Positions 1-4,916 of a stretch of DNA of 5,097 nt are shown here, one piece after another. The notes under the pieces are model-generated. The model was not told where the DNA came from and searched no databases. It saw only the letters and a list, made by a program, of their open reading frames with translations. Location: the NCBI GenBank assembly GCA_938003555.1, contig CALKXN010000233.1:1-5097 (forward strand), written 5' to 3'. Position numbers and translations under genes: made by a program. Position 1 is the stretch's first letter, and each line of letters starts with the position of its first letter. This DNA comes from an uncultured Robiginitomaculum sp. GTDB lineage: Bacteria; Pseudomonadota; Alphaproteobacteria; Caulobacterales; Maricaulaceae.

Positions 1-1464
1 ATGACGCCGCAATTGCAGCAAGCGATTAAACTGTTGCAACTCTCAAATATTGAACTCTCAGCCTTTGTTGAAGAGCAGCTGGAGAGCAATCCTTTGCTGG
101 AGCGCGGGACAGGGGATGAGAACCGCCGCGGGGAAGAGGGCAGCGAGCGCAGCGCAGATGATAGCTATAGCGAGATGGAACTATCCGCCCCCGCCGCAGC
201 GTCTGAGTCTATGGACGCGCCGGATCACGCCATGGATAGCGAAGCGACAGTTGCCGATCACGCCGCAAATGCGCCGGCGGCCGATGTTGGCGGGTCTGTG
301 GATTGGTCAAAATCATCGTCAAGTGGGGGCAGCTTTAACAGCTCCGGTGATTACGATGCGGCGGCGAATACGGCGGCAGAGATTTCACTACAAGACGCCC
401 TGACCGAGCAGCTGGCTATGGCCGCGCCGGAGCAAAATGAGCGCCTCATTGGGATGCATCTGATCGATCATGTTGATGAAAATGGATATTTACGCGCCAG
501 CTTGCCAGATATTGCAGAGCGTCTTGGCGTGTCGGAAATGCGCGTTGAGAGCGTGCTGACCATGATGCAGAGTTTTGATCCGATTGGCGCCATGGCCCGC
601 GATCTTCGTGAATGTCTGGCGATACAGCTGCGCGAGAAAGGCGAGCTGGATGAGGCGATGAATATCTTGCTGGATAATCTACGTGCTTTGGCGGGGCATG
701 ATCTGCCTAAGCTATGTAAATTATGTGACGTAAGCCGCGATGCATTGATGGCGATGGTCGCCAAAATCAAAGCGCTGTCGCCCAAGCCGGGGCTGGCCTT
801 TGGCGCGAGCGCATCCGCCGTTGTCGAGCCAGACATCTTTGTGCGTGAGCAGCCCAGCGGCGGCTGGGCGGTTGAGCTGAACTCAGACACGCTGCCGCGT
901 GTTTTGGTCAATTCGCGTTATTACGCCGAAGTGTGCGCGCTGACTAAAGATGAAGAAACGCATTCTTTCATGAGCGAGTGCCAAGCCAATGCCAGTTGGT
1001 TGGTGAAATCCTTAGATCAACGCGCGCGCACAATCCTAAAGGTCGCGAGCGAAATTGTGAAATATCAAGACGGATTCTTTGCTTACGGTATTGACCATAT
1101 GCGCCCGCTCAATTTGAAACAGATCGCCGAAGCGATTGAGATGCATGAGTCCACCGTCAGCCGCGTGACCAGCAACAAATATATGGCGACGCCGCGCGGG
1201 ACATTTGAGCTTAAATATTTCTTCACGGCGGCTATTCCGTCATTGGGCGGCGGGGAGCTACATAGTGCAGAGACGGTGCGCCACAAAATTAAGATTTTGA
1301 TTGGCGAAGAGACGCTACCCAATGTGCTGTCCGACGATAAAATTGTCGATCTCTTGCGCGCGCAAGGCATTGATATTGCGCGCCGCACCATCGCAAAATA
1401 TCGTGAGTCTATGGGCATTCAGAGCAGTGTCGAGCGAAGACGTCAGCTTAAAGCTGTTAGCTAA
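1..1464 (+). CDS. rpoN: RNA polymerase sigma-54 factor RpoN, 5'-truncated by window edge
   Basis: Sigma-54 directs core RNA polymerase to -24/-12 promoters, and transcription there needs AAA+ enhancer-binding activators. The window begins at an internal Met: residues 1-14 (MTPQLQQAIKLLQL) are the Gln/Leu-rich Region I, which in full-length RpoN is preceded by roughly 15-20 residues, so the true start lies upstream. Residues about 36-126 form an acidic, Ser/Ala-rich, low-complexity Region II. The core-binding domain runs from about 127 to 330. The helix-turn-helix region that reads the -12 element is at about 370-408 (LNLKQIAEAIEMHESTVSRV). The RpoN box that reads the -24 element is at 460-469 (ARRTIAKYRE, family consensus ARRTVAKYRE). 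All signature regions are intact and the frame is unbroken. The stop at 1462-1464 lies 2 bp from the stop of a convergent gene. In related genomes lptB usually precedes rpoN and hpf follows it; here hpf lies beyond a reversed gene. Confidence 0.97.
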   Translation: MTPQLQQAIKLLQLSNIELSAFVEEQLESNPLLERGTGDENRRGEEGSERSADDSYSEMELSAPAAASESMDAPDHAMDSEATVADHAANAPAADVGGSVDWSKSSSSGGSFNSSGDYDAAANTAAEISLQDALTEQLAMAAPEQNERLIGMHLIDHVDENGYLRASLPDIAERLGVSEMRVESVLTMMQSFDPIGAMARDLRECLAIQLREKGELDEAMNILLDNLRALAGHDLPKLCKLCDVSRDALMAMVAKIKALSPKPGLAFGASASAVVEPDIFVREQPSGGWAVELNSDTLPRVLVNSRYYAEVCALTKDEETHSFMSECQANASWLVKSLDQRARTILKVASEIVKYQDGFFAYGIDHMRPLNLKQIAEAIEMHESTVSRVTSNKYMATPRGTFELKYFFTAAIPSLGGGELHSAETVRHKIKILIGEETLPNVLSDDKIVDLLRAQGIDIARRTIAKYRESMGIQSSVERRRQLKAVS

Positions 1465-1466
1465 AT

Positions 1467-2240
1467 TTACGCCTCTATTGCAGGGCGTCTGCGTTGCAAA
1501 ATAAGTGTTGTGCCCATCAGAACGAACGCGCCAATCGCGGCGACGATTGCCACAGGCATATTGGCCGACTCAGGCTGTAGACGCGCCACAACAAGCCATG
1601 CCAGTCCCCAGATGACGGGGACAACATAGGCCACATTGCCGTTCATACGGCGCAGGTTAAACACGACCCAGCCCAAAGCTGCGGCAAGGGCAATCAGCGC
1701 AATCGCAAGGCTTGGAAGGCCAAGACCGACAAAGCTATAAGAGCCGAGCGAGGCCCAGTTCAGCCAAAAGGCGAGGGATGTCCATCCGGCAATCAGGCTG
1801 ATCGGCATCCAGCATAAATAACGCTCAATTGTCGATAACTCAGCCTTACGCCGCGTTAGAATTACGGCGGCTTGAACCAGGCAAATCATTGCCGGAACAA
1901 ATACAAATGCCGTTAGCCATTTCGAAGCTTCCGGTGAGGGCAGAGAGGCCACAAGGCCCCACATCGATACAAAGCCAAAACCAGCGACGGTCCACCAGCC
2001 GACATCGCGGTAAACCGCTTTGTCTCTAAATTGCGGCAGTAATTGAATGATGCCATAGGCGATGCAGCCTACAAAAATCGGAAGCCAGATCGAAAAGGCC
2101 ACGCCAAAGGGCACGAGGACAGTATCCGTATATTCGGATTGCTGTTGTATCGTACGGCCAATGCCAAACATCCAAAGGGACGAGCAAATCCACATGGCCG
2201 GAGCCAAAACTAAATTCAAAATACACCGTAAAATAACCAT
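1467..2240 (-). CDS. TspO/MBR-type (tryptophan-rich sensory protein) membrane protein
   Basis: This is a 257-residue, strongly hydrophobic protein with about eight predicted membrane segments (roughly residues 5-27, 43-66, 84-100, 108-128, 142-164, 172-196, 203-221, 229-248) and a basic C-terminus (QRRRPAIEA). It is Trp-rich. The segment PFGVAFSIWLPIFVG (44-58) resembles the P-x-G-x-x-F-x-I-W signature of the larger bacterial TspO/MBR-related proteins, and MPISLIAGWTSLAFWLNWASL (145-165) resembles their second conserved segment. Classical TspO has five helices and binds porphyrins or sterols; the role of the longer eight-helix relatives is unsettled, so no ligand is assigned. A start at 2273 would give 268 residues but has no Shine-Dalgarno sequence and would lie upstream of the transcript start expected from the best promoter. 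The start at 2240 has GAGGA at 4 bp. The gene runs opposite to its neighbours, 2 bp from the rpoN stop and divergent from hpf. The family call is from motif memory only. Confidence 0.7.
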   Translation of the reverse strand: MVILRCILNLVLAPAMWICSSLWMFGIGRTIQQQSEYTDTVLVPFGVAFSIWLPIFVGCIAYGIIQLLPQFRDKAVYRDVGWWTVAGFGFVSMWGLVASLPSPEASKWLTAFVFVPAMICLVQAAVILTRRKAELSTIERYLCWMPISLIAGWTSLAFWLNWASLGSYSFVGLGLPSLAIALIALAAALGWVVFNLRRMNGNVAYVVPVIWGLAWLVVARLQPESANMPVAIVAAIGAFVLMGTTLILQRRRPAIEA

Positions 2241-2244
2241 CACA

Positions 2245-2249
2245 TCCTC
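2245..2249 (-). promoter_or_regulatory. Ribosome binding site that sets the TspO-like start at 2240
   Basis: The minus strand reads GAGGA four bases before the ATG at 2238-2240. The longer alternative start (ATG at 2271-2273) is preceded by an AT-rich stretch without any purine-rich anti-16S match, so the shorter protein is preferred. Confidence 0.6.
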
Positions 2250-2262
2250 GCAAATTACAAAT

Positions 2263-2293
2263 CTAATACGCATGGCGTGGTAATTTGTGTCAA
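2263..2293 (-). promoter_or_regulatory. Candidate housekeeping promoter of the TspO-like gene
   Basis: On the minus strand a perfect -35 hexamer TTGACA (2288-2293) is followed, after a 19-bp spacer, by TATTAG (2263-2268, four of six matches to TATAAT). The spacer is longer than the optimal 17, which lowers the certainty. The predicted transcript start near 2256 would leave a leader of about 15 bases before the ATG at 2240, and would exclude the upstream ATG at 2273. The promoter sits back to back with the hpf promoter region. Confidence 0.4.
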
Positions 2294-2315
2294 ATTTTAA
2301 AATTAAATATTTGTA

Positions 2316-2346
2316 TTGCTACGGGGGCGCAATCTCATGCTAGAAT
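2316..2346 (+). promoter_or_regulatory. Candidate extended -10 promoter of hpf
   Basis: TAGAAT at 2341-2346 matches five of six bases of the -10 consensus and is preceded by TG plus one base (TGC-TAGAAT), the extended -10 form. A weak -35 (TTGCTA, 2316-2321) lies 19 bp upstream. The expected transcript start is near 2353, about 23 bases before the hpf start. An AT-rich block (2281-2316) lies upstream and could act as an UP element. A dedicated promoter is expected because the reversed gene between rpoN and hpf blocks simple read-through. Confidence 0.35.
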
Positions 2347-2365
2347 CTAAATTCAGCCACATGAG

Positions 2366-2370
2366 AAGGA
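2366..2370 (+). promoter_or_regulatory. Ribosome binding site that sets the hpf start at 2376
   Basis: AAGGA lies 5 bases before the ATG at 2376. In-frame upstream starts at 2316 and 2361 exist, but 2361 overlaps this Shine-Dalgarno sequence and the predicted promoter covers the region before it. The protein beginning MQVRIVSKG also matches the usual N-terminus of the family. Confidence 0.75.
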
Positions 2371-2375
2371 AGAAT

Positions 2376-2939
2376 ATGCAAGTTCGAATTGTTAGCAAAG
2401 GCATCGATGTTTCACCCGCAATTAGCGACCGGATCAAAGGACGACTTGAAGACATGATGGACAAATATATTCACAGGGAGGGCGATGCCACTGTCGCGCT
2501 CTCTAAAGAGGGCTCCGGCTTTCGCGTCGTCTGTGATCTCAATTTGCCGTCCGGGACATCCATGCAAGGTCAGGCCGACGCGCAAGACGCTTATGCTGCG
2601 GCGGATGACGCGCTTACGCATTTGGAAAAACGCCTGCGCCGCTATAGCCGCCGTATGAAAGATCATCACGCCGGAGCCAAGGCCGAAGCCATGGCATATT
2701 TCGTCATTGAAAACCCGGTCGCGGATGGCGATGATGAAGCCAATACGGGCAAGGATGATCCCATCGTGATTGCTGAAAATGCCGCGAAGATTCGCACATT
2801 AACTGTGAGCATGGCCGCCCTAGAACTTGGCCTTTCGGATTCAGGCGTCGTCGTCTTTCGCAATGCCCGTCACGGCGGCGTAAACGTCGTGTTTAAACGC
2901 TCTGACGGTAACATTGGCTGGATCGACCCGGCCACATAA
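2376..2939 (+). CDS. hpf: Ribosome hibernation promoting factor, long form (HPF/RaiA family)
   Basis: Long HPF binds the 30S decoding region and, through its C-terminal domain, pairs two ribosomes into inactive 100S dimers in stationary phase or starvation. The protein has 187 residues, the usual size of the long form. Residues 1-97 are the beta-alpha-beta-beta-beta-alpha RNA-binding domain (MQVRIVSKGIDVSPAI at the start, and a basic helix EKRLRRYSRRMKDHH at about 84-98). Residues about 98-127 are an acidic linker. Residues 128-187 are the dimerisation domain, with the conserved VVVFRNARHGGVNVVFKR (158-175) and the terminal DGNIGWIDP. The start at 2376 is chosen by its Shine-Dalgarno sequence. 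It lies 84 bp upstream of ptsN, as expected for the alphaproteobacterial rpoN-hpf-ptsN block, but rpoN is separated here by a reversed membrane protein gene. Some hpf genes next to rpoN are sigma-54 dependent; I see no well-spaced -24/-12 site here. Confidence 0.95.
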   Translation: MQVRIVSKGIDVSPAISDRIKGRLEDMMDKYIHREGDATVALSKEGSGFRVVCDLNLPSGTSMQGQADAQDAYAAADDALTHLEKRLRRYSRRMKDHHAGAKAEAMAYFVIENPVADGDDEANTGKDDPIVIAENAAKIRTLTVSMAALELGLSDSGVVVFRNARHGGVNVVFKRSDGNIGWIDPAT

Positions 2940-2965
2940 GGCAAAATTTGCCCTGTTCTCGGCGA

Positions 2966-2994
2966 TTGACGCCAGCATGTTGGGGCGGTAAAGC
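2966..2994 (+). promoter_or_regulatory. Weak candidate promoter between hpf and ptsN
   Basis: TTGACG (2966-2971, five of six matches to the -35 consensus) is followed 17 bp later by TAAAGC (2989-2994), a poor -10. It could give ptsN some transcription of its own, but co-transcription with hpf across the 84-bp gap is equally likely. Small inverted repeats, GGCAAA-A-TTTGCC (2940-2952) and GGCG-ATTGA-CGCC (2961-2973), lie just before it, without a T-run, so they are not convincing terminators. Confidence 0.2.
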
Positions 2995-3023
2995 GCCGCA
3001 AAATTCAATATCTGGCCCCCCTT

Positions 3024-3500
3024 ATGTCTCTAGGTAATCTTTTCACGCGCGACACTGTCGTTCACAAAATATCGGTCAGCAGCAAAAAACAGCTGCTCCA
3101 AGAGCTTGTGAAAACGGCAGCAAAGGATGAAGCGCTCACGGCCTGCGGTAAAACCCGCGACCTGCTGGGCGCGGTACTGGAGCGTGAACGCCTTGGCACG
3201 ACAGGCATTGGCAGCGGCGTGGCCATCCCGCATGCGCGCATTGAAAATCTGTGCAAATTATGCGCGGTCTTTGTTACGCTGGATAAGCCGATTAGCTATG
3301 ACGCCGTAGATGATCGCCCTGTCGATATCGCTGTCCTTCTGCTAGCGCCTGAAAATGCAGGCAGTGAGCATTTACGGGCTCTGGCCCAAGTTAGCCGCGC
3401 GCTGCGCCGCGAAGATTTTCGCAGCCGCCTTCGCGCCGCGCCCAGCGCCGAAGCGCTGTTCTCTATGCTGACCGAAGGGGAACAAAGCGACGCTGCATAA
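3024..3500 (+). CDS. ptsN: Nitrogen-regulatory PTS enzyme IIA (EIIA-Ntr)
   Basis: EIIA-Ntr is the last phosphocarrier of the PTS-Ntr chain (PtsP to NPr/HPr to PtsN). It works as a cytoplasmic regulator rather than in sugar uptake; known partners in other proteobacteria include potassium transport/sensing proteins and (p)ppGpp enzymes. The protein has 158 residues, close to the family norm of about 150-160. The phosphorylated histidine is His70 within GTTGIGSGVAIPHARI (58-73), a near-consensus active-site segment. SKKQLLQEL (20-28) and EHLRALAQVSRALR (115-128) are the other conserved segments of the PTS EIIA type-2 fold. The start matches the expected N-terminus, but no Shine-Dalgarno sequence precedes it; instead a run of six C (3016-3021) sits there, so translation may depend on hpf or be weak. 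The gene lies 84 bp after hpf and is followed by an independent promoter for rpmI. No other PTS-Ntr gene is in the window. Confidence 0.95.
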   Translation: MSLGNLFTRDTVVHKISVSSKKQLLQELVKTAAKDEALTACGKTRDLLGAVLERERLGTTGIGSGVAIPHARIENLCKLCAVFVTLDKPISYDAVDDRPVDIAVLLLAPENAGSEHLRALAQVSRALRREDFRSRLRAAPSAEALFSMLTEGEQSDAA

Positions 3501-3516
3501 GCTGCACAGACTCCTC

Positions 3517-3544
3517 TTGCGCTTTGCGCAATCGCCGCTATAAC
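3517..3544 (+). promoter_or_regulatory. Promoter of the rpmI-rplT operon, with inverted repeat over the -35
   Basis: TTGCGC (3517-3522) and TATAAC (3539-3544, five of six matches to TATAAT) are separated by 16 bp. The expected transcript start is near 3551, giving a leader of about 96 bases before rpmI. The -35 hexamer is the left arm of a perfect inverted repeat, TTGCGC-TTT-GCGCAA (3517-3531), which could be a protein-binding site or chance. The promoter explains how rpmI-rplT can be expressed at ribosomal-protein levels independently of ptsN. Confidence 0.5.
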
Positions 3545-3551
3545 CCCCATT

Positions 3552-3628
3552 CCCATAAATATGGGCGCAGCGATGCGGGCTAAAGGCATGCCCGATTGCT
3601 CGAAAGGCAAACCCGCCTCAAAGCGGGT
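3552..3628 (+). promoter_or_regulatory. Structured mRNA leader of rpmI-rplT, possible L20 autoregulatory site
   Basis: Three hairpins can be drawn in the untranslated leader. The first is CCCATA-AA-TATGGG (3552-3565). The second is a long stem at 3569-3600, AGCGAT and CGGGC pairing with GCCCG and ATTGCT around a 9-base loop, 11 bp with one G bulge (3575) and one G-U pair. The third is ACCCGC-CTCAAA-GCGGGT (3611-3628), ending 6 bases before the rpmI Shine-Dalgarno sequence (TAGGAG, 3635-3640). GCGGG at 3575-3579 can instead pair with CCCGC at 3612-3616, so the second and third hairpins can be exchanged for an alternative fold. None is followed by a T-run, so they are not simple terminators. 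L20 is known to repress its own operon by binding leader RNA in E. coli and B. subtilis; that this leader does so is an inference. Confidence 0.45.
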
Positions 3629-3646
3629 CATTATTAGGAGACCGAA

Positions 3647-3847
3647 ATGCCAAAAATGAAGACCAAGTCAGGCGCGAAAAAGCGCTTCAAACTGACGGCC
3701 AGCGGCAAAGTTAAAGCCGGCCATGCCGGTAAACGTCACGGAATGATCAAACGATCAAATGATCAAATTCGCAAAAAACGCGGAACGCGCCTTCTCAAGG
3801 CATGTGATGCGAAAGTTGTTCGTAAAAAATATCTTCCCAACGGCTAA
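3647..3847 (+). CDS. rpmI: 50S ribosomal protein L35
   Basis: L35 is a small, basic protein of the large ribosomal subunit. The 66-residue length and sequence are typical: it begins [21 protein letters not shown], contains the [12 protein letters not shown] segment (26-37), and ends in a KYLPNG tail. The start has a good Shine-Dalgarno sequence (TAGGAG, 3635-3640) at 6 bases. It is first in a two-gene operon with rplT, 38 bp downstream, and its Shine-Dalgarno sequence lies just after a stable leader hairpin. Unlike enterobacteria, where infC precedes it, the upstream gene here is ptsN, which is separated by a promoter. Confidence 0.98.
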   Translation: MPKMKTKSGAKKRFKLTASGKVKAGHAGKRHGMIKRSNDQIRKKRGTRLLKACDAKVVRKKYLPNG

Positions 3848-3885
3848 CGCCAGCCACTTTTATAAAATCAGTTTAGGAGCACACT

Positions 3886-4260
3886 ATGTCCCGTGTCACC
3901 CGCGGCGTTACCAAACACGCCCGCCACAAGAAAATTATCGACGCCGCCAAAGGTTATCGCGGTCGCCGCAAAAACACCTTCCGCATTGCTAACCAGGCCG
4001 TCGAAAAAGCCGGTCAATATGCTTATATCGGCCGTAAGCTTAAGAAGCGCCAATTCCGCGCGCTCTGGATCCAGCGGATTAACGCTGCGGTTCGCCAGCA
4101 CGACATGACCTATGGCCGCTTCATTGACGGCCTAAACAAAGCCGGTATCGACGTGAACCGCAAAGTCCTCGCTGACCTTGCCATCACAGAGCCCGCCGCG
4201 TTTAAATCCTTGGTCGAAACCGCCAAAAAACACGCCAGCGCGCCGCATACTGTGAAGTAA
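3886..4260 (+). CDS. rplT: 50S ribosomal protein L20
   Basis: L20 binds 23S rRNA early and is needed for assembly of the large subunit; in several bacteria it also represses its own operon through leader RNA. The 124-residue protein is a few residues longer than the usual 117-119, with the extra length in the C-terminal tail ([11 protein letters not shown]). The basic N-terminal extension ([18 protein letters not shown], then [13 protein letters not shown] at about 21-33) and the conserved [16 protein letters not shown] (55-70) are present. TAGGAG (3874-3879) lies 6 bases before the start, the same arrangement as in rpmI, which suggests matched translation. The gene ends 24 bp before a strong terminator. 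pheS, which follows rplT in many bacteria, is not found here. Confidence 0.98.
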   Translation: MSRVTRGVTKHARHKKIIDAAKGYRGRRKNTFRIANQAVEKAGQYAYIGRKLKKRQFRALWIQRINAAVRQHDMTYGRFIDGLNKAGIDVNRKVLADLAITEPAAFKSLVETAKKHASAPHTVK

Positions 4261-4284
4261 GCAGGCCCGCAGCCGCAGAATTTT

Positions 4285-4311
4285 AAAGGCTCCCTAGCGG
4301 GGGCCTTTTTT
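4285..4311 (+). terminator. Intrinsic terminator of the rpmI-rplT operon
   Basis: AAAGGCTCCC (4285-4294) pairs with GGGGGCCTTT (4299-4308) around the loop TAGC, giving a 10-bp stem with one T-G pair. A run of six T follows (4306-4311). It lies 24 bp past the rplT stop and is the clearest terminator in the window. Confidence 0.92.
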
Positions 4312-4330
4312 GTGGCTTATATGTCTATTT

Positions 4331-4362
4331 CCGCTCATCCCAGCCTGCGCTGAGATGAGCGG
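4331..4362. repeat. Palindromic REP-like element
   Basis: This is a 32-base palindrome: CCGCTCATC (4331-4339) pairs perfectly with GATGAGCGG (4354-4362). After one C-A mismatch, CAGC (4341-4344) pairs with GCTG (4349-4352) around the loop CTGC. No T-run follows on either strand, so a terminator role is unlikely. The core (TCATCCCAGC...) resembles short palindromes scattered between genes in Alphaproteobacteria. That it recurs in this genome cannot be seen from the window. Confidence 0.6.
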
Positions 4363-4385
4363 GTGTTGGGTGCATCTCCAATCTC

Positions 4386-4517
4386 GCCCCCATCCCCCTC
4401 GCTTCGCTCACGGACTTCCCCCGTAAACAGGGGAAGGTTGTTCTTTCTTGGTGCGGAAACCTTCTCCCGCCTGCGGGGGAAGTGGGCCGCGACCAACGGG
4501 AGTGGGTCGATGGGGGC
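4386..4517. repeat. Inverted pair of GC-rich palindromic repeats
   Basis: Two related copies face each other. The outer ends are a perfect 9-bp inverted repeat: GCCCCCATC (4386-4394) and GATGGGGGC (4509-4517). Each copy also holds its own hairpin next to the centre: CTTCCCC (4415-4421) with GGGGAAG (4430-4436), and CTTCTCCCGC (4461-4470) with GCGGGGGAAG (4473-4482). AAGGTT follows the first hairpin, and its complement AACCTT begins the second copy. The two copies diverge in the parts between the ends and the hairpins. The text resembles the CTTCTCCC.../...GGGAGAAGG repeats found between genes of many Alphaproteobacteria. An apparent plus-strand frame across it (4363-4647) is not considered a gene. 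Confidence 0.7.
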
Positions 4518-4634
4518 TTTGTCTATCTCTAATCTCTCATTTCAAATCCTGTATTCTGTAAAAAGTAGGGCTGTCCGTGCGGGCGATTTAGAACCGGAAA
4601 AGTACCGAAGGTTAAGTGTTTCGTTCTCAATCAC

Positions 4635-4658
4635 CTTGAGCGGGTGATAGGGCTCAAG
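4635..4658. repeat. Short inverted repeat beside the open-frame remnant
   Basis: CTTGAGC (4635-4641) and GCTCAAG (4652-4658) form a perfect 7-bp stem with a 10-base loop. On the minus strand it begins 9 bp past the stop of the remnant at 4668-4895, where a terminator could be, but no T-run follows on that strand. Its function is unknown. Confidence 0.35.
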
Positions 4659-4667
4659 CGGCTTTAC

Positions 4668-4895
4668 TCATCCGAAGATAAGCTCCACCACCGCACGGCG
4701 ATATTGCTGCGAACGGCCACCGGGGAGTTTTGGTCCCTTTAGCTCTCGCTCGCGAAGCTCCACTTGATACGTTTTACCAAGCTTTACTCCATACCGCCCT
4801 ATCTCCAGCCAGCCAACGATCACCTGCCTGCCCTGTGAGATAAGGACAGCTTCAACATAGGGGATGATTGAGAGGCAGGGATGTATCTCTGCATT
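4668..4895 (-). pseudogene. Start-less open frame, possible remnant of an unrecognised protein gene
   Basis: On the minus strand 75 codons are open between a TAA (4896-4898) and a TGA (4668-4670), with no ATG in frame. The only common alternative start is GTG at 4821-4823, which would give 51 residues. The translation looks like real protein rather than noise: a hydrophobic and charged alternation with GWLEIGRYGVKLGKTY (28-43), then LKGPKLPGGRSQQYRRAV (52-69), ending VELIFG. An ATG at 4892-4894 lies one base out of frame, so a frameshift could have separated the start from the body. A palindromic repeat (4917-5059) lies 21 bp beyond the 5' end and may have cut off or displaced the upstream part. 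I do not recognise the family. It could be a decayed gene, a small gene with a GTG start, or a chance open frame. Confidence 0.4.
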
Positions 4896-4916
4896 TTATT
4901 CGCCTAACTCTCCCCT

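Noticed and set aside
468..911. Minus-strand open frame of 147 codons inside rpoN
   Set aside because: It lies entirely antisense to conserved sigma-54 coding sequence, is Ser/Arg-rich, and has no recognisable domain. It is a shadow frame.
1469..1499. Possible bidirectional terminator at the rpoN/TspO-like junction (ACGCC...GGCGT)
   Set aside because: Only a 5-bp stem with a 10-base loop and no T-run on the plus strand; too weak to call.
2273..2288. TGGC...TTTGT resembling a sigma-54 -24/-12 promoter upstream of hpf
   Set aside because: With GG at 2274-2275 the GC of the -12 element should fall at 2286-2287, where the sequence is TG. The spacing and -12 bases are wrong.
2940..2973. Small inverted repeats after hpf as a terminator
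   Set aside because: Stems of 4-6 bp with no T-run; ptsN is expected to be co-transcribed.
3296..3631. Minus-strand open frame of 111 codons over the end of ptsN and the rpmI leader
   Set aside because: It is antisense to conserved EIIA-Ntr and to the promoter and leader hairpins, with low-complexity Ala/Arg/Ser composition.
3745..3767. Three GATCAAA repeats spaced 8 bases apart inside rpmI
   Set aside because: They encode the conserved L35 segment around IKRSNDQI, so the codons explain the pattern.
4540..4562. tRNA T-arm-like text (TTTCAAATCC) that might mark an integration site
   Set aside because: No matching stem, acceptor end or integrase is present. The likeness is limited to about ten bases.
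4363..4647. Plus-strand open frame of 94 codons
   Set aside because: It runs through the inverted GC-rich repeat pair, starts without a Shine-Dalgarno sequence, and its translation shows only repeat-derived Pro/Ser/Arg text.
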